From JBHOQX01 sp042408595 (GTDB taxonomy: Bacteria; Chloroflexota; Chloroflexia; Chloroflexales; Roseiflexaceae), in assembly GCA_042408595.1 (NCBI GenBank), contig JBHOQX010000025.1:124001-188000 (forward strand): 64,000 bases of DNA, given 5' to 3'. Below the pieces are notes generated by a model, which was given only the letters and a program-made list of their open reading frames with translations, made no database searches and was not told where the DNA came from. Position 1 is the first letter of the stretch; each line of letters starts with the position of its first letter. The position numbers and the translations under genes are program-made. Positions 1-6,789 of the stretch are shown one piece after another.

Positions 1-1101
1 CTGCGCCAGCGCCACCCGCGCCCCAGGCGCTTGCGCCGCGCCGGCCTCGCCGCGGAGCTGGCGCACCAGCTCCACCACCTGGTAGACGCCGTTCGCGCCG
101 ACGACATCGCCGCGCGCCTTGCAGCCGCCGCCGGTCGCCAGCGGCGTCGCGCCCGCCGGCGTGATCGCGCCCTCGCGGCCGAGCTGCACGCCCGTACCGC
201 GCGCGGCGAAGCCGCACGCCTCCAGCGCCAGCACCGCCGCGATCGCGTGCGGGTCGGTCAGCTCCAGCACATCCACCTCTGCCGGGGCGAGCCGGGCAGC
301 CCGCAGCGCCGCCCCCGCCGAGCGGGCCGCCGCCTCCAGCCAGAGCGGGTCACGGCGGGCGTGCAGCGCCAGGGCGTCGGTCGCCAGCGCCGAGGCGGCG
401 ATCCGCACCGGGGCGCCGCCGAGCTCGCGGGCCAGCCCCTCGTTCACCAGCAGCAGCGCCGCCGCGCCATCGGCCGCCGTCGGGCTGTCGAGCAGCACGA
501 TCGGATCGGCCACCGGGGCGGACGCACGCACCTTCTCCGCGGTGATCGCGAAGCGATAGAGCGCGCCGCGGTTGCCGGCCCCGTTGGCGTGGGCGTTCAC
601 CGGGAACGGCGCGAAGTCCGCGGCGCTGTAGCCGTACTCGTGCATATAGCGCCGCATCAGCAGGGCCCACTGCGCCGTGGGCGTGACCCCGTGGACACCC
701 TCCCAGTCGGCGTCGGCGCTGAGCGCGAGCGCCGCCTCGAGCCGCCCGTCGAGCACGTCGGTCACCTTCTCGACACCGACGACTGCGACGGCATCGTGCG
801 CGCCGCCGGCCACCGCCAGGTACGCCTGGCGCAGCGCCACCCCGCCGGACGCACCGCCGGCTTCCACGGTTAGCGCCTCGATGCCGCACATGCCGGCGGC
901 CACGGCGACCGCCGGCCCGAGCTGGGCCTGGGTGCCGAGCGCCGCACCAAGCGCGTTGGCGACGTACAGCGCACCGACCCGCCCTGGATCGACCGGGCCG
1001 AGCGCGGCGGCCAGCGCCTCCGCCGCGAGCGAGGCCGCCGTCCGGTCCCAATACTCCGCCACCGGCGTGGCGCCCGCACCGACGATGTAGACGTTGTGCA
1101 T
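1..1101 (-). CDS. Thiolase-like protein lacking catalytic residues (partial, runs off left edge)
   Basis: Partial gene of 367 visible codons; its 3' end lies beyond position 1. The fold signature is that of SCP-x/archaeal acetoacetyl-CoA thiolases: an N-terminal VGAGATPV, DGAAALLLVNEG in the middle and a C-terminal GANGVYQVVELVRQLRGEAG-type tail. The three catalytic positions are all changed. The nucleophile motif VEAACASGG reads VEAGGASGG (Gly83), ELHDAF reads ELTDPH (Thr282), and KAxGHPxGA reads KARGDVVGA (Asp332). The ATG at 1101 lies 8 bp after the HMG-CoA synthase stop, with GAGGA as ribosome site. In archaea the equivalent thiolase, HMG-CoA synthase and a DUF35 protein form one complex. 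I infer a structural or regulatory subunit rather than an active thiolase. The reading frame is intact throughout, so it is not an obvious pseudogene. Confidence 0.85.
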   Translation of the reverse strand, partial: MHNVYIVGAGATPVAEYWDRTAASLAAEALAAALGPVDPGRVGALYVANALGAALGTQAQLGPAVAVAAGMCGIEALTVEAGGASGGVALRQAYLAVAGGAHDAVAVVGVEKVTDVLDGRLEAALALSADADWEGVHGVTPTAQWALLMRRYMHEYGYSAADFAPFPVNAHANGAGNRGALYRFAITAEKVRASAPVADPIVLLDSPTAADGAAALLLVNEGLARELGGAPVRIAASALATDALALHARRDPLWLEAAARSAGAALRAARLAPAEVDVLELTDPHAIAAVLALEACGFAARGTGVQLGREGAITPAGATPLATGGGCKARGDVVGANGVYQVVELVRQLRGEAGAAQAPGARVALAQ

Positions 1102-1109
1102 GCTCGTCC

Positions 1110-2159
1110 TCACTCCATCACCAGTTTGCCGCGCCACTTCGCGTAGATCGCGTAATCGACGAAGCGCTCGCGAGCGAGGTAGGCCGCGGCCAGTGGCGCG
1201 CGCCCCCGCCGCTCGCGGATCGCCTCTGTCACCCGCAGCGCGTAGGCATCCGAGCCGGAGCCGGAGCCGTAGGCCGCCACGAAGATCGTCTCGCCGGGCC
1301 GGGCAACGTCGAGCACGGCGCAGAGGCCGAGCAGCGCCGCCGCGGAGTAGGTGTTGCCGATCCGCGGCGCGAGCAGGCCGGGCGCGATCTGCTCCGGCGT
1401 AAAGCCGAGCTGTTTGGCGGCGACCTGCGGAAAGCGGGCGTTCGGCTGGTGAAACACCGCGTAGGTGAAGTCGGACGGTTTCGCGCCGAGGTCGGCCAGC
1501 AGCCGCTCGGCGGCGCCGCGCGTCTGGTGAAAGTAGGCCGGCTCGCCGGTGAAGCGGTTGCCATGCACCGGATAGGGCCGGTCGGCGCGGCGGAAAAAGT
1601 CGGGCGTGTCGTTCACATAGGAGACGGTCGCGTCGATCGTCGCCAGCGCGTCCTCGGCCGGGCCGACCAGCAGCGCCGCCGCGCCCGCCGCCGCGGTGTA
1701 CTCCAGCGCATCGCCGGGGCGGCCCTGCGCGGTATCCGCGCCGATCGCCAGCGCGTAGTCCATCATCCCGCTGCCGACCATGCCCATCGCCGCCGTCAGC
1801 GCCTCGGAGCCGGCCTTGCAGGCGAACTCCCAATCGGCGGCGCTGACCCACGGGGTCGCGCCGAGCGCCTCGGCGACCAGCGTGCCCGACGGCTTGACCG
1901 AGTACGGGTGGCTCTCGCTACCGACCCACACCGCCGATAGCCGCGCGGCGTCGAGGGCGGCGCGCGCCAGGGCGTTGCGCCCCGCCTCGATCGCCATGGT
2001 CACCGTGTCTTCATCCGGCCCCGGCACACTCTTGGCCTCGACCGGCACGCCGCCCTGCCCATCCGCCCAGACGCGGGCGATCTCGCAGGCGGCGATGCGG
2101 TAGCGCGGAATGTAGGCGCCGTAGCCGGCGATGCCGACAGGTCTGGCAGGTTGCATCAT
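1110..2159 (-). CDS. mvaS: Hydroxymethylglutaryl-CoA synthase, archaeal type
   Basis: Condenses acetoacetyl-CoA with acetyl-CoA to HMG-CoA, the committed entry to the mevalonate route to isoprenoids. At 349 residues it matches the short archaeal-type family. The catalytic Glu82 is in GSESHPY, the nucleophilic Cys114 in EFACKAGSEA and the His237 in VFHQPNARFP; all are present, unlike in the neighbouring thiolase. The start was set at ATG 2159 because AGGAG lies 8 nt upstream; a longer frame to 2270 has no support. It follows HMG-CoA reductase by 140 bp and precedes the thiolase-like gene by 8 bp, so the three probably form one operon. Confidence 0.95.
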   Translation of the reverse strand: MMQPARPVGIAGYGAYIPRYRIAACEIARVWADGQGGVPVEAKSVPGPDEDTVTMAIEAGRNALARAALDAARLSAVWVGSESHPYSVKPSGTLVAEALGATPWVSAADWEFACKAGSEALTAAMGMVGSGMMDYALAIGADTAQGRPGDALEYTAAAGAAALLVGPAEDALATIDATVSYVNDTPDFFRRADRPYPVHGNRFTGEPAYFHQTRGAAERLLADLGAKPSDFTYAVFHQPNARFPQVAAKQLGFTPEQIAPGLLAPRIGNTYSAAALLGLCAVLDVARPGETIFVAAYGSGSGSDAYALRVTEAIRERRGRAPLAAAYLARERFVDYAIYAKWRGKLVME

Positions 2160-2299
2160 GGTTGGGCTCCTGTGGGTGTCATCCCGGTTGGGCCGAGGAC
2201 GTGTGGGCGAAGGACGGACGCAGCGCGGCAACCCGCAGCCGGGGCGAGCGCGCAGTGCATCGCTCGCCACCGCGCAAGCGCCAGCGGTGCTCCGGGAGA

Positions 2300-3613
2300 T
2301 CAGTCGCCGTAGGCGCGCGGCCGGCTGGCGCGCAGCTCTTCGAGCAGCGCCTCAGCGCGCGACGGCTTGATCAGCGACTCCGCGACCATGCGGGCAGCGA
2401 TCTCGTCCACCTCAGCGCCGTGCGCGCCGGCAGCCAGGGCGACCTGGCGGGCATGCAGGCCCATATGCCCGCGCTGGATTCCTTCGGTGGCGAGCGCGCG
2501 CAGGGCGGCCAGATTCGAGGCAAGGCCGGCGCAGACGCAGATCTCGGCCAGCTCGTGGGCGTGCCGTACTCCAAGCAACTTGAGCGCCGCCTGAGCCGCC
2601 GGGTGCACCTTGGTCGCCCCGCCGACGATCCCGACCGCCAGCGGCATCTCCAGCGTGCCGACCAGGTTGCCCTCGGCATCGCGCTCCCAGACGGAGAGCG
2701 AGGTGTAGCGCCCATCTCGCGCGGCGTAGGCGTGTGCGCCGGCCTCTACCGCGCGCCAGTCGTTGCCGGTAGCGATCAGCACCGGGTCGATGCCGTTGAG
2801 GATGCCCTTGTTGTGGGTCGCAGCGCGGTACGGGTCCGCCGCCGCAAAGGCATAGGCCCAGAGAATGCCCTCGACGACCTCGTCCCCTTCCAGTCCATCG
2901 CGGGCGAGCGCGGCCGCCGGAACGACGGCCCGGGCCCGCGAAAGGCGGCGGTCGGAGAGGTTCGAAAGAATGCGCAGGTAGGCCCGCCCGCCGGTGATCT
3001 GCTCCAGCAGTGGCGCGACCGCCTCGGCCATGGTGTTGATCGCGTTCGCACCCATGGCATCGCGGCAGTCGATCAGTAGATGCACGATCAGCATCGGCCC
3101 CATCGGGCTGCTGTCGAGCAGGCGCACCTCGACCTCCTGCGCGCCGCCGCCGAGCGCCAGCAGGCTGCTGCTCTGCCGGTTGGCGAGCGCAAGGATCTCG
3201 TCGCGGCGGGCGAGGATATCGTGGCGGGCGCGATGCGGATCGGCGATCTGCACCAGTTGCACCTGGCCGATCATCACCGGCGCGGTGGAGCTGGCCTGGA
3301 AGCCGCCGCCCGCGCGCGCCAGTTTGGCCGCATAGCTGGCCCCGGCGACGATCGACGGCTCCTCCACGACCATCGGGATAAGCACATCCCGACCGTTGAT
3401 CTGGAAATTGGTCGCGATGCCGAGCGGCAGGTTGAATGTCCCAACGACATTCTCGATCATCTTATCGGCACGTTCGACGCTCAGGGCGCCCGTGCCGCCG
3501 TGCAGCATGCGCAGGTCGTCGTCGGTCAGGCTGTCGAACGACTTGACCGCCTGGAGCCGCTCGAATGGATTTAGCTGGTAAAAGCCGCTGAGACGTGAGT
3601 TGTAGGTTGCCAT
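2300..3613 (-). CDS. mvaA: Hydroxymethylglutaryl-CoA reductase, class II
   Basis: Reduces HMG-CoA to mevalonate with NAD(P)H in the cytoplasm. The 437-residue soluble protein has no membrane segment and matches the bacterial class II form (about 430 residues). Active-site motifs are all visible: Glu in VVEEPS near residue 84, Lys269 in THNKG, Asp285 in GNDW and His in GHMGLHARQ near 383-387. The nucleotide-binding DAMGAN motif is near 185-190. The start at ATG 3613 has AAAGGA 7 nt upstream. It is the first gene of the mevalonate operon and has an extended -10 element about 120 bp upstream. Confidence 0.95.
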   Translation of the reverse strand: MATYNSRLSGFYQLNPFERLQAVKSFDSLTDDDLRMLHGGTGALSVERADKMIENVVGTFNLPLGIATNFQINGRDVLIPMVVEEPSIVAGASYAAKLARAGGGFQASSTAPVMIGQVQLVQIADPHRARHDILARRDEILALANRQSSSLLALGGGAQEVEVRLLDSSPMGPMLIVHLLIDCRDAMGANAINTMAEAVAPLLEQITGGRAYLRILSNLSDRRLSRARAVVPAAALARDGLEGDEVVEGILWAYAFAAADPYRAATHNKGILNGIDPVLIATGNDWRAVEAGAHAYAARDGRYTSLSVWERDAEGNLVGTLEMPLAVGIVGGATKVHPAAQAALKLLGVRHAHELAEICVCAGLASNLAALRALATEGIQRGHMGLHARQVALAAGAHGAEVDEIAARMVAESLIKPSRAEALLEELRASRPRAYGD

Positions 3614-3733
3614 CGCGTCGTCCTTTAGTCGTGCGATATCAGCGGCAAACATTCCGAGAGGCGGGGCGCGCGGGAGTTCTCCGCGCCGCGACCCACCCCT
3701 CGTTGGGCGCCGGCCGTTACCTTTTCTACGCGC

Positions 3734-3739
3734 ATCATA
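3734..3739 (-). promoter_or_regulatory. Extended -10 promoter of the mevalonate operon
   Basis: On the minus strand TGC is followed directly by TATGAT, an extended -10 element in a GC-rich background, about 120 bp upstream of the HMG-CoA reductase start. No good -35 is seen, as is usual for extended -10 promoters. It faces away from a similar element at 3829-3834 on the plus strand. Confidence 0.5.
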
Positions 3740-3828
3740 GCACATCGGCTCTTCGAAAGGGTCAGAAAAAGCTGCCAAAAGCTATCAATCCACTGCCGCA
3801 GGCTTTCAGGCCGGCGCGGGTCATATGG

Positions 3829-3834
3829 TATGAT
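3829..3834 (+). promoter_or_regulatory. Extended -10 promoter of the putative lipoprotein gene
   Basis: TGG followed by TATGAT, 37 bp upstream of the ATG at 3871. It is divergent from the mevalonate-operon promoter about 90 bp away. Confidence 0.5.
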
Positions 3835-3870
3835 GCCGGTCGATCGGGGCCGGACACGGGAATACTTGCT

Positions 3871-4596
3871 ATGGGACGGATGCCCTTTGTCCTGCTGCTG
3901 GCGCTGGCCGCCGGGCTCACCACCTGCACCAACAGCACGATGCCCATGCCCGCCAGGGATGCGCCGCTGGCTGTGACGCCGCTGGCGGATGGTGTGCGCC
4001 TGGCAGCCGGCGGGCGCCCGCTCACGACCCTCGGCTATCTGTACCGCGACACGGATGGGCTGCGCCTGGTGGATGGGCTCTCGTTCAGCCAGGGGAGCGC
4101 ACCCATGCCGCTTGCGCCTGCAGCAGCGCAGCTCTGGCTAGACGACCAATCGATCGCGCCGGCGCAGCAGGCCGGTCAGGCGGCCTACGGCGCGGTGCTC
4201 GCACGCGGGCGGCTGGACGGCCCGGGGCGCTACGGCCCGGGCGGCCGCTACGGCTACCGGCTGGCGGATGCTCAGCTTCAGCCGGTAACCCCGTCTGAGA
4301 CAACCATCCGCGCTCTGCTGGACGGTCCCGATCCCCTCCGGCAGCGCTTCGTCCGCCTTCAGGGGGGTCTGATCGTGTTGCCGGATTCGGCGCTGCTGGT
4401 GGAGCGCCTGGAGCCGGGCGGTGCGCCTGCGACGAACGCTCGCCAGATCAAGCTCGCCGCGCCACTGCGCGACAGTGCCCTGCTCCGCCGGCTGCACGCC
4501 ACGCCGACGGGAGCTGTGCGGTACGGCCCGGTCCAGATCGAGGGCTTGTGGAGCGGGCGATTGCTGGCGCCGCTGGCGATCCGGCCGGCGATGTAG
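3871..4596 (+). CDS. Putative secreted or lipid-anchored protein of unknown function
   Basis: 241 residues. The N-terminus is a hydrophobic signal sequence (MGRMPFVLLLALAAGLTTC). LTTC is a near-match to a lipobox, but Thr at -1 is unusual, so either lipoprotein or plain secretion is possible. The mature part has a segment around GGRYGYRLADAQLQPV and then a mostly beta-like sequence rich in Leu, Arg and Ala. I recognise no domain family. The start at ATG 3871 was chosen because it follows the extended -10 element by 37 bp; upstream in-frame sequence lies in the promoter region. It is divergent from the mevalonate operon. Confidence 0.6.
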   Translation: MGRMPFVLLLALAAGLTTCTNSTMPMPARDAPLAVTPLADGVRLAAGGRPLTTLGYLYRDTDGLRLVDGLSFSQGSAPMPLAPAAAQLWLDDQSIAPAQQAGQAAYGAVLARGRLDGPGRYGPGGRYGYRLADAQLQPVTPSETTIRALLDGPDPLRQRFVRLQGGLIVLPDSALLVERLEPGGAPATNARQIKLAAPLRDSALLRRLHATPTGAVRYGPVQIEGLWSGRLLAPLAIRPAM

Positions 4597-4660
4597 GGCG
4601 GCGGCCGCGGCGGAGCACGCGCGGAAGCCCGCCCGCGCCGCCGCAACCACCACGCAGGCG

Positions 4661-4678
4661 GGCTTGGTGCACCAAGCC
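4661..4678. promoter_or_regulatory. 18-bp perfect palindrome
   Basis: GGCTTGGTGCACCAAGCC reads the same on both strands. It sits about 60 bp upstream of the -35 box of the ANTAR regulator gene and 65 bp after the preceding stop codon. It could be an activator or repressor site, or the stem of a terminator for the gene before it; there is no T-run. Confidence 0.5.
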
Positions 4679-4738
4679 GGCGCCTTCAGGTCCAAGGCGT
4701 CGGAGAACATCGCAGCCCTGCCTGCTCGTGCGAGCGCC

Positions 4739-4766
4739 TTGACTCTCCCCCTCCGTGTGCTATACT
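4739..4766 (+). promoter_or_regulatory. Sigma-70-type promoter of the ANTAR regulator gene
   Basis: TTGACT (4739-4744), a 16-bp spacer and TATACT (4761-4766). The implied leader is about 195 nt long, long enough to carry regulatory RNA structure. Confidence 0.65.
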
Positions 4767-4968
4767 TCACAATAACCCTGCGAAGGCTGGAGCAGAATGG
4801 CGCGGTTTCGGGGAACGTTACCGGATCGGGGCCACCCGGGCCATGGCGTAGGGGACGGCGGTGATCGGCGCGATATACGCCGTGCGACGGGTGATCGGCC
4901 AGATGTCTGTTTTCAGAACCCCTGCCGCAGCAACAACGAACCAATCAACACAATACGAGGAGAGACCG

Positions 4969-5553
4969 ATGGGGCAGCAGCTTCGCTTAGTGATCGCGGA
5001 CGACGACTCTCTCACCAGAATGAACCTCCGGGAGACCCTGGTCGGGCTGGGGTACCTGGTCGTGGGCGACGCCGGGGATGGGTCGAGCGTCATCCATCTG
5101 GCGCGCGAGCTTCGGCCGGATCTAGTGATCATGGACATCAAGATGCCAAAGTTGGATGGCATCCAGGCAGCGAAGGTGCTGACCGAGGAGCGCATCTGTC
5201 CGGTGCTGCTCCTGACCGCGTACTCGGATCGCGAGCTTGTCGAGCGGGCGCTGGACGCGGGTGTGGGTGGGTACATCGTCAAGCCGTTCCGCGACGCGGA
5301 ACTGCTGCCGGCGATCGAGATCGCCCTGGCCCGCTACGCCGAATTCCGCGAGATGGACAAGCAGATCAACGATCTGAAGGAGACGCTGGAAACGCGCAAG
5401 CTGGTCGAGCGGGCAAAAGGGGTGCTGATGGACACGCAGGGCCTGAAGGAGCAGGAAGCCTTCCGCAAGATCCAGCAACTCTCCATGAACACACGCAAGT
5501 CGATGCGCGAGATCGCGCAGGCGATTCTGCTGACAGCCCAGATCGACAAGTAG
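4969..5553 (+). CDS. Response regulator with ANTAR RNA-binding output domain
   Basis: 194 residues. Residues 5-120 form a receiver domain with acidic residues 11-13, phosphoacceptor Asp56 (IMDIKMP), Thr83 and Lys105 (VKPF). A coiled linker (DKQINDLKETLETRK) leads into an ANTAR domain at about 130-190 (LVERAKGVLMDTQGLKEQEAFRKIQQ). ANTAR proteins bind paired RNA hairpins and prevent transcription termination. The start at ATG 4969 has AGGAG 7 nt upstream; the longer frame from 4861 lies within the leader. No histidine kinase is adjacent, so it is an orphan here. The next gene starts within 10 bp of its stop. Confidence 0.93.
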   Translation: MGQQLRLVIADDDSLTRMNLRETLVGLGYLVVGDAGDGSSVIHLARELRPDLVIMDIKMPKLDGIQAAKVLTEERICPVLLLTAYSDRELVERALDAGVGGYIVKPFRDAELLPAIEIALARYAEFREMDKQINDLKETLETRKLVERAKGVLMDTQGLKEQEAFRKIQQLSMNTRKSMREIAQAILLTAQIDK

Positions 5554-5562
5554 GTGCTCCCC

Positions 5563-6159
5563 GTGGCGAGCGCGGAGCCACAGCCCTCCGAGCCGGGCGC
5601 GCCTGGGGCGCGGGCGCGCCCGTGGTGGCGCGCGGCGCTGCCCTTCGCGCTGACAGCGCTGGCCGCCATCGGCGTGAGCCTGGTGCTGCAAGCCACGCTG
5701 TTGCGCCCCGCGCCGCTCACCGTGGTGATCCCAACCCGTGTGCCAGCGACCCCAGCGCCCACGCCCGTCCCGCCGACGCCCCCGCCGACGCCCGCCGCCA
5801 GCGGCGATCAGGCGCCGGCCATCGCCATCCTTCGGCAGGAGATCGCCGATCTGCGCGCTGGGCAGAACCAACTCTGGACGGCGATCTACCTCGCCAAGGC
5901 GCTCAACCTGGTCTCCGACGCTGAGGCAACCCTGCGCGACAACGACCTGGCCGGCGTCGACCAGCGGCTGGTCGCGGCCGACGACTCGCTGGCGCTGGCC
6001 TACGAGCGCGCCGGCGTGGCACTGAAGGACCCGATCGAGGAGCGCCGGCGCGAGATCGACCGGCTGCGCGATGACCTGTTTCTCCGCCCCGAGGGCATGG
6101 ACGGGCGCCTGGCGCTGCTGCGTAGCCTGATCCTCGCGCTGATCGAGGCAGGAAGCTGA
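5563..6159 (+). CDS. Single-pass membrane protein with proline-rich linker and coiled coil
   Basis: 198 residues. One membrane segment (about 28-47, ALPFALTALAAIGVSLVLQA) is followed by a Thr/Pro linker (about 57-82, PTRVPATPAPTPVPP) and an alpha-helical C-terminus with a heptad-like pattern (ILRQEIADLRAGQNQLW onward). The helical part has the feel of HemX-type periplasmic domains, but similarity is too weak to name. GTG 5563 was chosen because AGGTG lies 6 nt upstream; GTG 5554 is an alternative. It is probably co-transcribed with the ANTAR regulator, which suggests a shared signalling context. Confidence 0.7.
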   Translation: MASAEPQPSEPGAPGARARPWWRAALPFALTALAAIGVSLVLQATLLRPAPLTVVIPTRVPATPAPTPVPPTPPPTPAASGDQAPAIAILRQEIADLRAGQNQLWTAIYLAKALNLVSDAEATLRDNDLAGVDQRLVAADDSLALAYERAGVALKDPIEERRREIDRLRDDLFLRPEGMDGRLALLRSLILALIEAGS

Positions 6160-6252
6160 ATCATCGCGATGCTGCACGTCCGGCGCCGGGTGCTCGCTCC
6201 ATCACCCGGTCACCCGCTCGCCCGCGCACCCCTTCACCCCACCACCCGCCGA

Positions 6253-6519
6253 TCAATGCTCCCCCGCCCAACTGGCAGCATCCGGCAGGTCCACGTCGCG
6301 CAGCACGCGGTCGTCCGGCGTCGCTGGCGTATCGCTCGGGCGTAAGGCCCGGAGCGCCTCGACCTCGGCGCGGCGGTAAAGCCGGCCCCGCCCGACCTTC
6401 CGACGATAGGAGCGTAAGACGCCGCGGCTGACGTACGCATAGATCGTCGCCTTTTTCACGCCGAGCCGCCGGGTCGCTTCGTCGATATCCAGATATTCCT
6501 CGCCATCGATCTCCTGCAC
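6253..6519 (-). CDS. Small MerR/excisionase-type helix-turn-helix protein
   Basis: 88 residues starting at GTG 6519, which follows a GGGGAG ribosome site. YLDIDEATRRLGVKKATIYAYVSRGVLRSYRR is a winged HTH of the HTH_17/MerR type, followed by GRGRLYRRAEVEAL. The sequence resembles the HTH that in many bacteria is fused to the N-terminus of citrate synthase. Here it is a separate gene divergent from citrate synthase, so it is a strong candidate regulator of that gene. The C-terminal 25 residues (PSDTPATPDDRVLRD...) are unassigned. Confidence 0.85.
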   Translation of the reverse strand: MQEIDGEEYLDIDEATRRLGVKKATIYAYVSRGVLRSYRRKVGRGRLYRRAEVEALRALRPSDTPATPDDRVLRDVDLPDAASWAGEH

Positions 6520-6586
6520 GGCTCCCCTCCCCCTTGCGCACTGTCACCCGCCAGTATACGCGCGCGGCGCGGCGGCGTCAACCTGT

Positions 6587-6621
6587 ATCAAGCTATATCA
6601 ATGTATATTGACTTTCATCAA
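6587..6621. promoter_or_regulatory. 10-bp-phased ATCAA operator array over the citrate synthase promoter
   Basis: ATCAA occurs at 6587-6591, 6597-6601 and 6617-6621, and its near-inverted form ATTGA at 6607-6611, so four motifs are spaced exactly 10 bp apart. TCAAT(6598-6602)-GTAT-ATTGA(6607-6611) is a perfect inverted repeat. The array overlaps the -35 box and is AT-rich in an otherwise GC-rich window. I infer binding by the divergent HTH protein. Confidence 0.65.
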
Positions 6622-6636
6622 GCGACGTGGTAACAT
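6608..6636 (+). promoter_or_regulatory. Promoter of citrate synthase
   Basis: TTGACT (6608-6613), a 17-bp spacer and TAACAT (6631-6636). The -35 is embedded in the ATCAA array, the usual geometry for repression. The leader to the start codon is about 145 nt. Confidence 0.6.
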
Positions 6637-6644
6637 GAGAGCCG

Positions 6645-6760
6645 CCTGGAAGACTTCCAGCGGAGGAGTCGGGGGCCATGGGCGTTCAAAAGACACCCTG
6701 CAGGCGGCAGCCGCCGAACCCTCCCGTTTCAGGCGGCTTCTGAGTGCGGACAGGGATGGA
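6645..6760. repeat. Possible degenerate copy of the dispersed intergenic repeat
   Basis: The leader between the citrate synthase promoter and gene contains GCAGCCGCCGAACCCTCCCG and CAGGCGGCTTCTGAGTG. These resemble pieces of the repeat copies near 13.7, 27.0, 60.8 and 62.5 kb. The match is short, so this copy is tentative. Confidence 0.3.
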
Positions 6761-6789
6761 GCCCGGGAGCGCGTGAGAGGAGCATGGCG

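Larger units (their letters stand above)
4597..4968. other. Gene-free region upstream of the ANTAR regulator
   Basis: No convincing gene. It holds an 18-bp perfect palindrome at 4661-4678, a loose inverted repeat (AAGCCCGCC/GGCGGGCTT, 4625-4669), a good sigma-70-type promoter at 4739-4766 and a transcribed leader of about 195 nt before the start at 4969. Confidence 0.6.

Noticed and set aside
4861..4968. Upstream extension of the ANTAR regulator to 4861
   Set aside because: The 36 extra residues have no receiver-domain similarity and the strong ribosome site is at 4957-4962, just before ATG 4969.
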